Of a DNA stretch of 64,000 nt, positions 22,809-32,696 are shown one piece after another (the stretch's first letter is position 1; the number at the start of each line of letters is the position of its first letter). Source of the stretch: Amyloporia xantha. Lineage: Eukaryota; Basidiomycota; Agaricomycetes; Polyporales; Adustoporiaceae. The notes beneath the pieces are model-generated. The model ran no database searches, was not told where the DNA came from, and saw only the letters and a list, made by a program, of their open reading frames with translations. The translations under genes were made by a program, and so were the position numbers. The stretch lies in NCBI GenBank assembly GCA_036971615.1, contig JAYKKR010000011.1:868001-932000 (forward strand), in the 5' to 3' direction.

Positions 22809-23828
22809 CTATTGTGCGCTCACCGCGATTGTTTTCTTGTATATGCTTCCATACCCGAGGCTTCTCAAGGCACCGTCAGCCAATGATTCAACGTAGTCGT
22901 CTGTTGCCACGTCCACCATGTTTATGACAGGTTGAAGTATGGAGTCTGTGCGCAGAGGAAATGTTCAGCGGAATTCTTGTTTTGTTGTTTGGTCTTACTT
23001 ACCTCGGAGGAATGCTTTCTCCAATTGGACAGCATCCCGAATTAACGCAAGCACAATGGCTGTGTCCGCGCGATTTGGTAGGTGACTGTACATAGTGCAC
23101 GCGAAGTGTACGTGTCGCTGTTTATCCTGCATAATTCGTTCTGCAGTGAGGCAGAACTCCGGCATCACATTTATCTGTTGGAGTCTAACGATTGCAAGGA
23201 TAACAGATGAGTATAGGATAGTTTCGACGATGACGAATGCAGCGAGTCGAGTTGGGATTGAGATGTTCTGGTCTGAGGTCAGTTGACTTTGCCAGTCAGC
23301 TTTTGCTTGTGCAGATTGTGTGGACCGTATGACGTCGACTAATGTAGATTGTTTATTGAAGTCGCCTACAAGCATACTAAGCCATATTGAATTCACTTCG
23401 TAGTGAATGTTCTCTCTGCTGTACGATTAGTATTGCGATGTGGATAATGAATGTATGACTTGCATCATAATCTGAAAGCCGTAAAAGCAGCGAGCTTCTG
23501 CAATTTGAAATTCCTCAAAAAAAAAGGCGCGAATTGCTTTTGAGATGTAGCATCGGATGCTGTCAGGAACGCTAGAATGACACCTAAAGCAAGGCGTTCT
23601 GTTTCGGCAAGTTTTCCAGTCCACTGTAGAACGTCGGCCGAAGGGTCGATTTGTTCCGCTGTCCAGAAATGATTCAGTGAGTCTTTGTACTGCCGCCATA
23701 ACTATGTTGTCAATGGCGTCAGTAACAGGATCGAGAGGTCCCAGCCTACTCACATCCGCAAACTTGATCGGGAACAGTACAAAGCGTGAAGTTTCACCGG
23801 TTGTTGCTCCTGTCGTTTCGTCACTCAT
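22809..23828 (-). CDS. Degenerate ribonucleotide reductase small subunit (R2) paralog, four exons, catalytically dead
   Basis: Class I R2 holds a diiron site and a tyrosyl radical used by R1. Exons on minus: 23828-23754, 23701-23460, 23411-23003, 22945-22809. The start MSDETTG...FVLFPIKFADLWRQYK matches the R2 N-terminal helix; later blocks are ILAFLTASD, IAEARCFYGFQI, ERIMQDKQRHVHFACTMYSH and LRSLGYGSIYKK. Against mouse R2 numbering, Asp139, His173, Glu233 and His270 are kept. Glu170 is Gln (codon 23462-23460), Glu267 is Lys (23123-23121) and the radical Tyr177 is Asn (23393-23391). Exon 2 is 242 nt, one base short of a whole number of codons; the frame changes in a run of nine A (plus strand) at 23517-23525. 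With that base restored the length is about 287 aa, against about 390 in active R2, and the C-terminal R1-docking tail is absent or unassigned. Divergent from the Helitron gene. Confidence 0.8.
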
Positions 23829-24960
23829 GGTGGTGCCGGAAAATGGTGTCGATGGTTTCCCGTGATCAAGAATACATGTAGTTTTATACGTTGCTCTTAG
23901 CTGTTTTGAGACGTTTAGACCCTCGTGCGTTTCGGTCTCACCAGGGTTCTGTGAGTGACATCACTCCAGTTCCAGGTTAGCAGTCACGGCGTACGTACTG
24001 GTCCTCGTCCCTTGTAGTTCGAACTGATAGAAGACTTTTCGTCAGGTTCGTGTATACTCATTAACGTGCTGACTACGTGATGACCTACGCTATTTGACAT
24101 CTGTTAAATTATCGTACATGCTGTGCGTTTGTCGTCTCGTTTGAATGAACGTAGGTGTTCCATTGGTACATTACATATCGTTGTTACATCGCTGAGTCGG
24201 ATCGTGTGCTTAATGTTAGTTGTGTCAGCTGTAGATCGTGCTATGGCTGATTAGTGTTAAGGCGTCTGTCATCATAGAGGCTGACGTCGACGTGCTGACG
24301 AATAGCTATAGCGCGCTAGGGTGTCATGTTAGTTAAAATGGCGTTATATCCACATTGATCCACCGTGGTTGACCGGGTGATGCGTCTTTCGGTTACTGCC
24401 TGGAATGCGGAACAGTGAGCGGGTTTTCGTTCTGTTTCGTTTTAATGTTGATGACCGCTTAACCTCGTTTGCAACCTCGTTTACCTTTGCAGTGTTTACT
24501 GATGCGTACGCGTCCGATGAGCGATGGTCGGATGGGGAAGATGTCCTTGCGGATCAAGGTGCGATCATGAGTGAGTGAGAATGCTTTTGTTTGACGTAGA
24601 TATGTGTCAGACGTCGTTCGGGGTGTCGGGCGTTCTGTAGAAGCGGAGTTGCCGCGTGATTGTGAGTGTCATGTGTTATAGTTCGAAGTTAATCGTACTG
24701 ATTCGGTGTCGGGTTTGTTGCGGATCTATATAACGATGTTTAACTGTTGTCATGTCTGTCATTCATGATTCTGTCGTTTCTGTGGGCTCGTACCATCGTT
24801 CGACTTTGATGTGGACTGTGTTGTGTTGTGTCGTGTGTTGTTTTTCACAACGTCGGTACTATCAGTTTGCTGTCAACGCGTTGTCAGGACGGTGACGGCT
24901 GTAGCTGTCGATGTTGGTTCGATATCCCGTCAGCTTATTAGCGAAAATTATGCGTTTAAA
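23829..24960. other. Region between the R2 paralog and the Helitron gene
   Basis: GT-rich on plus; it should contain the promoter of the Rep-helicase gene and perhaps the 5' end of the Helitron. The Helitron frame stays open from 24811, but begins without an ATG. I did not find a convincing element end. Confidence 0.45.
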
Positions 24961-27900
24961 ATGGTGATTCCTATCGAATATGACGTACGGAGTAGTAGGA
25001 TCTGTGATGGAGATGTTATTTTGGACTGTCCGTTGCGTGACATTCTATACGGTTTCGAGTTTTGGCGGTCTAGTCAGCTGAGGGATATTTGTATGCGCCA
25101 TGGTTTGAAAGTACGGCGCATTGATGGCGTTCCGGTACTCATGGATTGCCTTGTTGGTCACGTCTGTACAGAGACTTGTGCGGCTCTGTCGTATGTTTTC
25201 ACTATGTTGCCGTGTCCGCGCGATTTGGGGGGGATCTCTGGGCGTCATAGCGGGGGTATGACTGATGGGCCTGCTAATGGCGGAGGATCGTGTATTGGGT
25301 CGACTGGCCCCGTTCCTGGCTGCTTCACGGTCTCGGATAAGGCTTTGAGACGTGATATAATACGGGAATGGCAATCGGTTATGGCGACGGATAACGTGCG
25401 ACCTATTGTATGTTCCGTTTGTGGTCGGTTTTGTCCTCCGCATAAGGTGTCTGTGCTACATGCTTGCACGATAGATCTGGCTTTGTTGCAAAATGGTGAC
25501 TTGCCTGACCATTTACGTCCATCTACTTATGATGTTGATGCTTACCAAGGTGCGATTTTACATCCGAAGGGTATACACAATAGGATCGCAATGGGTCCTT
25601 TAAACGTTTGCCGGTCCTGCGCCGATGAGTTAACAGTTCGACATCGAATGCCAAAATTCGCGCTTGCTAACTGTCTGTATTACGCACACGATAGACTGCC
25701 GTACGACGTGCGTGATGCGTTTCGTTTGGCGACGAGGTGTGAGTTAAATTTGATCTCGAGGGCACGAGCTAGTAGGATATCGTTTAAATTCAGTGAATTG
25801 CGAAAGAAAAAAGGGGGTGATACAGATCCTAGCAGTGATGACACACAAACCGGTCATGAGCTGTCGCAGGGATGTATTCGAGGGAACGTGATGGTGGTTC
25901 CTAATGAATCTACTCGTCTTAGTAGCATGCTACCACCCCCATATGACGTTATCAGAGATAGTATTTGCATCATATTTGTCGGAAAAAGTAAGCCGACGCA
26001 AGAGACAGTGGCAAAAATGGGACCTGTGTTAGTGCGTAAGAGTAGGGTTAAACTTATGATCGATTTCCTAGTGCAGAATAATCCTTACTATGTACCGTCG
26101 TCCACGTTTTCGGGGTTTGACCAACGGAACCTGGACACATTATTTGGTCCAAATACTGTTGATGTCGACGAGGGGATACCCTGCGCGATTGAGATCGGAT
26201 GTTTGGAAGACAATGCTGCGATTAGAAGTGCCACGGCGGACTACACCCCGCGAAATGATATAACGGGGGTACCTCTTCCTGGTGATGACATGCTTCTTGA
26301 GAACGTTGGATATACAGTAGGGGAGCAGACACCGTTCAGTTATCAAGAAATGAAAATGAAGGCTCTCTCGCACTGTCTTGATGGTGGTCGTTATATTGAG
26401 TCTAGCAGTGGAGGGCGGTTTGTTCCCGATTTCGAAAATCCGTGTTTGTTATCTTGGCTGTTTCCGCACCTTGATCCTTGGGGAATAGGGGGCTTTTTTC
26501 ATCCAAATCGACGACGTCCGCTCAGCTTAGAGGAACAGCTGTCATATTTATTGTCAGTCGCGGATTCGCCTTTCGAAAAAGATGAAAGTTTTGCCTTTGT
26601 GTATTACAATATCCGGCAGAAGAAGTCGATTTGTGATTTTATGAACTTCAAGGTTAAGGCGTCGCTACATCAGCGCATTGTGCGCGATTTGCTGACAGTT
26701 GACGTGGCTATTCTCAACGGTATGATATCTAAAAGTAAGGATGGACAGCGTTATGTCGGACAGAACGACGAAGAAAAGGCCATACTCGCGTTGCTGTCTC
26801 GGGTAAGTCTCGTAGGTCGTGATATCCCAGGTACAGCCGGTCATAAATTAACTCTACGTAATCAAATCCGTGGTTTGATAACGTTTAAGAGCACTCCTAA
26901 TTTATTTATAACGCTTAATCCAGCTGACGTTGATCATCCCCTCGTTCGTGTTTTTGCTGGGGAGGACATTGTACTAGAAGATGCTACTCGTGGGGAGGAT
27001 CTATCTGAATGGCATAGAAAGTTATTGGTAGCGCGCAAGCCTGCTGCGTGTGCCTTGTTCTTTGATAAGATGATCACTACTTTTATACATGTGATACTAC
27101 GTTATGGTCGAGGCTGTGTGGGCTTATTTGGGATGTGCGATGCTTACTATGGTACGGTCGAGGCGCAAGGCAAGGGAACTTTGCATTGTCATATGCTCAT
27201 ATGGTTAAGGGGACAGCCGTCACCACAGACACTTCGGGATAGGATGAATGAATCCGATGCGTATCGCCAGGAAGTTTTCGAATGGCTGGAATCCATAATC
27301 AAATGTGAACTACTCGGTGCAACGGAGGTAACAATGGAGTGTGACGGCGAGCCGCTTACAAGGCCTGACCGTAAAGTGGAGACTGGCAATCCAGATCCTG
27401 GAGTAATAGCCCTTCCATCACTCGCTAGGCTGACTATGGGTGACTTCGATGTGCAATATGAGTATTTTGTTAATGAATTAGTTAAAGAGTACAATTGGCA
27501 TCACCACACCGACGCTTGTTGGCGTTATCTTCGTGAGGGAGAGGCTAGAGTGGACGCAAACTGTAGAATGCGGATCGACGGTTCTACTCGCGAGGAGACA
27601 TGTATTGACGAAGATACTGGGTCGATTCTTCTCCGAAGGTTACACCCGTGGATTGCGTGTTATAATGATGTTGTGTTGTTCCTCATGCAATCCAATATGG
27701 ACATCAAATTTATTGGATCTGGGGAGGGGGCGAAGGCGTTACTATATTATGTGACTGACTACATAACTAAGTCTCCACTGTCAACGCACGTTGGTTTGGC
27801 GTCCCTGGCGTATGCAATCCAGCGGAATAACAGTAAATACAAGTGGTCTACAGATGAAATATCGACAACGCAAGTTAAGGGTGCGGCGACCGTGGTGGTG

Positions 27901-30861
27901 AATGCGATGATGTCACGCCAGGAAATATCGCATCAGCAGGTTATGAGTTATATAGTAGGAGGGGGGGATTTTTATACGAGCCATCGGTTTCGGGTTTTGC
28001 ATTGGGGCTCTATTGATCATTTTTTCCGATCTGCTTGCGGGGAATGCGGTGGTGTGTCTCGTGATTCTCGTGAAATTAACCGTCGTTATGATACGCAGGG
28101 TACTGCAATGCGGTTTGATGACGGTGTTGATGGAGTTACGGACCAGCGAGCATACGGTACAGGCAGTGGGGATGTAATCTTAAACCCGTTACCAGTCAGC
28201 GATGATAATTACGAGCCAGATGAACACGATGAAGATCATATCGAAGGGTGTGCTGCGCCCGATGAGGAGAGCGTGGTGCTTGTACTGGGGAACGGATCTA
28301 TATCATCGGTTAATCAGCAGCAAGATTATGTGTATCGAGATAATATTGCCGGCTTTGGGAACATTTGCCTTTACGAGTTTGTCGGCACTGTGGAGAAAAT
28401 AAGCAAGATATCCGAAAACTCTCGTGCAGAACATAGACATGCGTCGGGAACCGCTAATGGTAGGAAGTTGACACCGCGAGCCCAGTTGTTGGCTCCGCAT
28501 CCGCAGGCTGCCACTCACATGTTGCGAAAGCGAACGCGGTGGTTGGTTCCCGTTCTTTTGGGTGATCCGGTTCCGCGGTTTAATCAATCTTCTCCGGATA
28601 ACGAGTTATGGTGTCGGATGATTCTGATTCTGTTCGTCCCGTGGAGAGTGCCTGCAGATGTGAAAAAGTCAACTGAAAGATGGTGTGATGCATACGAACG
28701 GTTGAATAGTGTCATCGATGACTACCACAAGGATATCATATCGCACATGAATGTTCTGTCGGAATGTCGGGACGCGCGCGATGAGTTCAGTATTAAACGT
28801 CACCGAGGTCTATATGACGTTGGTGGAATCGGACAAGATAATGAAGCGGGAGATTTGGCGGGGGTGGATGATGATTGCGATAATGCGTTGTTTGTTGACG
28901 TCGAAGACGCAACTCACGCTGAGAGCAATGAGTTCAGTGCTGACAGTTTACAGTGTACTCTAGATTCGAAACTTGGAATACGTACTAGAATGTTACTTGA
29001 CGTGTGCTTTTCTAGCTCTGTAAGCGAGAATGACGTTTGTGACAGAGGGACAGCTACGGTGTGCTCCGCCGATGATGATCGTTTATCACACGAAGCTGCT
29101 GTAATGAGGGGTTTGAGAAAGCGCCGACGTCCACCTCGGAACGAAAGTGTGGATGAACGGGTTAGTCCTCTTAAACGGCGTTGGGTATCGAGCGATCCTG
29201 ATATGGTTGTATCATCACTGCTGGGTTCTTCGAGCACGGTCGATGTTCCGGAGGTCGAGCCGGAAGATAGGTTCGGGACTGTGGTGGAAGGGATCGTACA
29301 AAGTATGCATTTACACCATAATCCGGAACAAGAGCGTGCTTTTCGTATAGTTGCTAATCATCTTCGTGATGGCCGTAAACAGCTTTTGATGTACATTCCT
29401 GGAGTGGGGGGTACTGGTAAGACGCACGTAGTGAAAGCTATATTACGGTTGTTTGATGCGGTGGATAAGAGAGACCAGATCTTAGTAGGCGCACCTACGG
29501 GTGCGGCAGCTAGATTGATTGAGGGACATACAATTCATTCGTTGGTAATGTTATCGAACCGTAAGCGGAAGGACTTCACGGAGCTGAGATTAGTATGGAG
29601 AGGGGTACGTTACTTTATCGTCGACGAAGTTTCAATGACAGGCGCTGAACTGTTAAGTAAAGTTTCCGAACATCTGAGACAGGCGAAAGGAGAAGACTGG
29701 GCGCTTGCGATGAAGCCTTTTGGTGGCGTCAATATGATTTTTACGGGAGACTTCGGTCAGTTAAAGCCAGTTCAAGCCCATGCACTATTTAGTTATGCGT
29801 TGGTCAAGACGCCCGGTTTCACCGAAGCTCGCAACTGTGATGGCATATCGGCGATGGTCGGTGCGTGTTTGTGGCGACAGGTGGACACGGTTGTTGAATT
29901 GGTTAAGAATCAGCGCCAGGGCGAAGACCTCGTGTATGCGGCCGTGTTGGGACGATTACGTCTAGGACAGTGTCATAGAGTCGGCGTTAATGGCGACCCA
30001 AGTGATTTCGATTTCTTGCGAGGACGGGAATTGCAGGCACTTGGTCGCGGTGACAGAAATGTACTGCAGAAGTTTCATGGGGCACCTGTAATAGTTGGCG
30101 CGAAGATATTGCGTGATATAATCAATATTAGATTGCTTACTCATCATGCAGCGGAACTGAAACAGACCGTGCATTTATACCATGCTGTAGATACGTACAA
30201 AGGTAAATCTTTGAGTGAAGACGTACAGATGCGTGTATGGCGCCTAACGTCGTCTGTTACGGAGGACACTTTGGGTTGCATTCCTTTGTTTCCGGGTATG
30301 AAGGTGATGGTACAGGATAACCTGGCATTTGATTATGGCATTGTGAATGGTGCGGAAGGGATCGTTCGTGACATTCGCTATTATTGTGATCAGAAGGGGC
30401 GAAGGTTCCCATTAGTTGTATACATCGAAGTTGACGGTTCGGGTCGGGTCACGGAGGAACTGGGAGACAACATTATACCCATATTTCCGCGGAAAAATAC
30501 ATTTAGATGTAAGATGCGGATAGATGGTCGCGAGCAGCACCGATCGATAGCTCGTCTTCAATTGCCGTTGCTCCCAGCATATGCGTATACTGATTATAAA
30601 AGCCAGGGGAAATCGTTAGATGTTGCTATCGTTGATATCGAGAGTGCCAGAAGTTTGCAAGGGGTGTATGTAATGCTGAGTCGGGTGCGTAGTCTGCAAG
30701 GTCTTGCTATTCTGAGACCATTCTCGGCGTCCAAAATATATGGACAAATATCTGAAGAGTTGAGAGATGAATTGAAAAGGTTGGATGTACTGAACGAGGA
30801 AACTCGATTTGCGTACGAGCTAGAGTGTGCGATGATGGCAGGCGATATCGAGACAGGTTAA
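24961..30861 (+). CDS. Helitron Rep-helicase transposase (RepHel), single exon, about 1966 aa, apparently intact
   Basis: RepHel proteins move Helitrons by rolling-circle-like transposition: the Rep domain nicks and joins one strand, the helicase unwinds. Residues counted from the ATG at 24961. A SAP-like segment near 35-75 (LRDICMRHGLKVRRIDGVP); a Cys/His block with CSVCGRFCPPH (about 150), as in the domain found beside fungal and animal Helitron proteins; the Helitron-like N domain from about 597 with LFITLNPADVDHPL; the HUH metal motif GTLHCHMLIWL (about 738); the paired tyrosines in YVTDYITK (about 930). A long acidic linker leads to a PIF1-type SF1B helicase: GVGGTGKT (about 1480), VDEVSM (1550), GDFGQLKPV (1595), YKSQGKSLD (1876) and YVMLSRVRSL (about 1900). 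No stop or frameshift interrupts the frame, so the element may be autonomous. The frame is open upstream to 24811 from a GTG, so a spliced start is possible. Confidence 0.93.
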   Translation: MVIPIEYDVRSSRICDGDVILDCPLRDILYGFEFWRSSQLRDICMRHGLKVRRIDGVPVLMDCLVGHVCTETCAALSYVFTMLPCPRDLGGISGRHSGGMTDGPANGGGSCIGSTGPVPGCFTVSDKALRRDIIREWQSVMATDNVRPIVCSVCGRFCPPHKVSVLHACTIDLALLQNGDLPDHLRPSTYDVDAYQGAILHPKGIHNRIAMGPLNVCRSCADELTVRHRMPKFALANCLYYAHDRLPYDVRDAFRLATRCELNLISRARASRISFKFSELRKKKGGDTDPSSDDTQTGHELSQGCIRGNVMVVPNESTRLSSMLPPPYDVIRDSICIIFVGKSKPTQETVAKMGPVLVRKSRVKLMIDFLVQNNPYYVPSSTFSGFDQRNLDTLFGPNTVDVDEGIPCAIEIGCLEDNAAIRSATADYTPRNDITGVPLPGDDMLLENVGYTVGEQTPFSYQEMKMKALSHCLDGGRYIESSSGGRFVPDFENPCLLSWLFPHLDPWGIGGFFHPNRRRPLSLEEQLSYLLSVADSPFEKDESFAFVYYNIRQKKSICDFMNFKVKASLHQRIVRDLLTVDVAILNGMISKSKDGQRYVGQNDEEKAILALLSRVSLVGRDIPGTAGHKLTLRNQIRGLITFKSTPNLFITLNPADVDHPLVRVFAGEDIVLEDATRGEDLSEWHRKLLVARKPAACALFFDKMITTFIHVILRYGRGCVGLFGMCDAYYGTVEAQGKGTLHCHMLIWLRGQPSPQTLRDRMNESDAYRQEVFEWLESIIKCELLGATEVTMECDGEPLTRPDRKVETGNPDPGVIALPSLARLTMGDFDVQYEYFVNELVKEYNWHHHTDACWRYLREGEARVDANCRMRIDGSTREETCIDEDTGSILLRRLHPWIACYNDVVLFLMQSNMDIKFIGSGEGAKALLYYVTDYITKSPLSTHVGLASLAYAIQRNNSKYKWSTDEISTTQVKGAATVVVNAMMSRQEISHQQVMSYIVGGGDFYTSHRFRVLHWGSIDHFFRSACGECGGVSRDSREINRRYDTQGTAMRFDDGVDGVTDQRAYGTGSGDVILNPLPVSDDNYEPDEHDEDHIEGCAAPDEESVVLVLGNGSISSVNQQQDYVYRDNIAGFGNICLYEFVGTVEKISKISENSRAEHRHASGTANGRKLTPRAQLLAPHPQAATHMLRKRTRWLVPVLLGDPVPRFNQSSPDNELWCRMILILFVPWRVPADVKKSTERWCDAYERLNSVIDDYHKDIISHMNVLSECRDARDEFSIKRHRGLYDVGGIGQDNEAGDLAGVDDDCDNALFVDVEDATHAESNEFSADSLQCTLDSKLGIRTRMLLDVCFSSSVSENDVCDRGTATVCSADDDRLSHEAAVMRGLRKRRRPPRNESVDERVSPLKRRWVSSDPDMVVSSLLGSSSTVDVPEVEPEDRFGTVVEGIVQSMHLHHNPEQERAFRIVANHLRDGRKQLLMYIPGVGGTGKTHVVKAILRLFDAVDKRDQILVGAPTGAAARLIEGHTIHSLVMLSNRKRKDFTELRLVWRGVRYFIVDEVSMTGAELLSKVSEHLRQAKGEDWALAMKPFGGVNMIFTGDFGQLKPVQAHALFSYALVKTPGFTEARNCDGISAMVGACLWRQVDTVVELVKNQRQGEDLVYAAVLGRLRLGQCHRVGVNGDPSDFDFLRGRELQALGRGDRNVLQKFHGAPVIVGAKILRDIINIRLLTHHAAELKQTVHLYHAVDTYKGKSLSEDVQMRVWRLTSSVTEDTLGCIPLFPGMKVMVQDNLAFDYGIVNGAEGIVRDIRYYCDQKGRRFPLVVYIEVDGSGRVTEELGDNIIPIFPRKNTFRCKMRIDGREQHRSIARLQLPLLPAYAYTDYKSQGKSLDVAIVDIESARSLQGVYVMLSRVRSLQGLAILRPFSASKIYGQISEELRDELKRLDVLNEETRFAYELECAMMAGDIETG

Positions 30862-31012
30862 TAATAACAAGTATGGAGAGGCGTCACGAGGCGTATCTGG
30901 GCGTTGTTACAGGCAAGGAGAAAAAAAAACCAAACCCGTTAATAATAGCAATTGTGGATAAGGGTCATGATGCGTATCTGGATGTTGTTACAGACAAGGG
31001 AAAAGAAACAGA
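30857..31012. repeat. Two imperfect tandem copies of an 81-bp unit at the 3' end of the Helitron gene
   Basis: Copy 1 starts at 30857 (gttaataataacaagtatgg) and copy 2 at 30938 (gttaataatagcaattgtgg). Both continue with gcgtatctgg, gttgttaca and caaggg-like sequence. The first copy contains the stop codon of the RepHel frame. The period is 27 codons, and the plus frame 30825-31064 is open through both copies, giving HEAYLGVVTGK and HDAYLDVVTDK. Confidence 0.8.
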
Positions 31013-31200
31013 CGTTTATGTGGTCTTACCGAATGATTGCGACGACCATCTCGACAAATGTTAGCAGTTACCGGCGACCGCCAGCCACTGTCAACCATCG
31101 TCGGCCGTTCCCGCCATTGTCAGCCACATTGGCTGTGGCTGGGCAGACATCACGTGAAGAAACCGAATGGACTTCGCTCCGAAACTTGAAAGTCCTGGCC

Positions 31201-31392
31201 CTTGGATTTGGTTTCTGAGGCGTGTCATGCATCAGATCGCTGTCCTTTCCTGTCACCTTCCTACTTCAAGACGACTCGATACTACGTTGGGGCCCTCACC
31301 CTTGGTTTGGTTTCTGAGGCGTGTCGTACATCACATTGCTGTCCTTTCCTGTCACCTTCTTACTTCAAGACGACTCTATACTGCGTTGGGGC
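31201..31392. repeat. Two tandem copies of a unit of about 99 bp
   Basis: The segment from ggtttctgaggcgtgtc through ctgtcctttcctgtcacctt to acgttgggg occurs twice, at about 31201-31293 and 31301-31392, with roughly ten differences. It lies 340 bp past the Helitron stop codon and is of unknown origin. Confidence 0.85.
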
Positions 31393-32696
31393 AGCGCGTT
31401 ATTGACGGAAGACAGCCGCGTTATCACTTCCTTGTCTCGCTTCTTTGTTGCTCAGGTCGTATATTGTTGAGTAGCGCAGGTTTGGAGGGCCATCAGTATA
31501 CGTAGAGAAACCGGGCGACTTACCCGGCGATGCATAACCATGGACGGTTCATTCGGTTCGACCCATCCTAACAACAAGATTCTAGTCATTACACGACATT
31601 TCAAATGCATTATGATGTTGGATATAGCTCGTGTGTGTATTTTCTTCATCGGGTCATGGTTGTCTCAGGCGTACTGATGCGGCGTATATATGTCAGGTCC
31701 CGCATCGATGTTTCCATATGGTTAATCTCCTCTGTCGGTGGTAGGAACGCCAGTCGTACGTACGGTCTATCTCTTCGGTGTGTCTGTTCCTCCTTTATTT
31801 GAAGTATCTGGCTGTCGTATCTGACATTTCGGAATGCTGAACGCTACGTACTGATGCTACCCACGACATGGCTTATTGACTCTTTGGTGTTACCCTTTGG
31901 CGATAATGCGACTTCTTGATTTAAATACGGCCATCAGGTGTGCTTACTGCAATCGGTATGTTCTCTGATGATCACTCGTCATCCAATCTGACTGCATTCT
32001 ATGTGATGCTACATTAGTCGTGGAAAGGCAAGCGGTGTCGGCAAGGAACACCGCGTACTCGTTTATTTGGGTCATGATCTTGACATGATGCGGAGAGTAG
32101 CTTGTCTGCGATAAGCGGTGGGTTATCCGATTGGACCCGTGAATCATCATACATTTATTATGTTTTTCATCCTCGACTGCTACTCAGAAGCAGTGTTCTA
32201 GCAGTTCATGCGCTGAGGTATGAATGCTGGCTGTCTGTGAGCGGCAGTATTCGGCTTTTATGCTATCGGTGGCGGCTTAACTGCTGTTGTGGTCTTCTAC
32301 AATGTCCTTCGACCTGTTTTCTGTTATATGGACGGACCTTTTTCGGTCACTGTTTATATTACATCGCTCACGTCGTGTACGGTTGAGTCGCGTCTTGTAT
32401 GTCCCCTTCCTTGGCCGATTGGAATCGATGGTTAGCCTTTGTGGTAGCGATCGGTGGTGTTGTTGTCAGAGAACCGTGGATGATTATCAAATATGTAAGT
32501 TCGTTATTTCTTGAATTTTACTTAGTCTATCATGACATCTTGTGTTGCTTTCGGATGTACCTGTTGCTCGAGAGGCTGTAATGTGCGGATATATTTTGGA
32601 TCTTTTATGTAATGACAACTGATTGCATGGATATGTTATAACAGTTACAGAAAGAGTTCGTTTTATTCCTACTTATGAACGCGGCATAACAGTGTG
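31393..32696. other. Intergenic, no supported gene
   Basis: T/G-rich on plus; several frames of 60-95 codons without motifs or splice partners. The Helitron 3' end may lie here. Confidence 0.5.

Larger units (their letters stand above)
24811..31064 (+). mobile_element. Autonomous-type Helitron, ends not resolved
   Basis: The element is inferred from its intact RepHel gene. The limits given are those of open coding sequence, not true ends. Helitrons start with TC, end in CTRR after a short hairpin, sit between A and T and make no target-site duplication. I could not identify such ends with confidence, so the element may be larger and could even include flanking genes. Confidence 0.6.

Noticed and set aside
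31505..31535. Hairpin ccggg...cccgg as a Helitron 3' end
   Set aside because: No CTRR follows within the usual 10-12 bases, and the stem is only five pairs.
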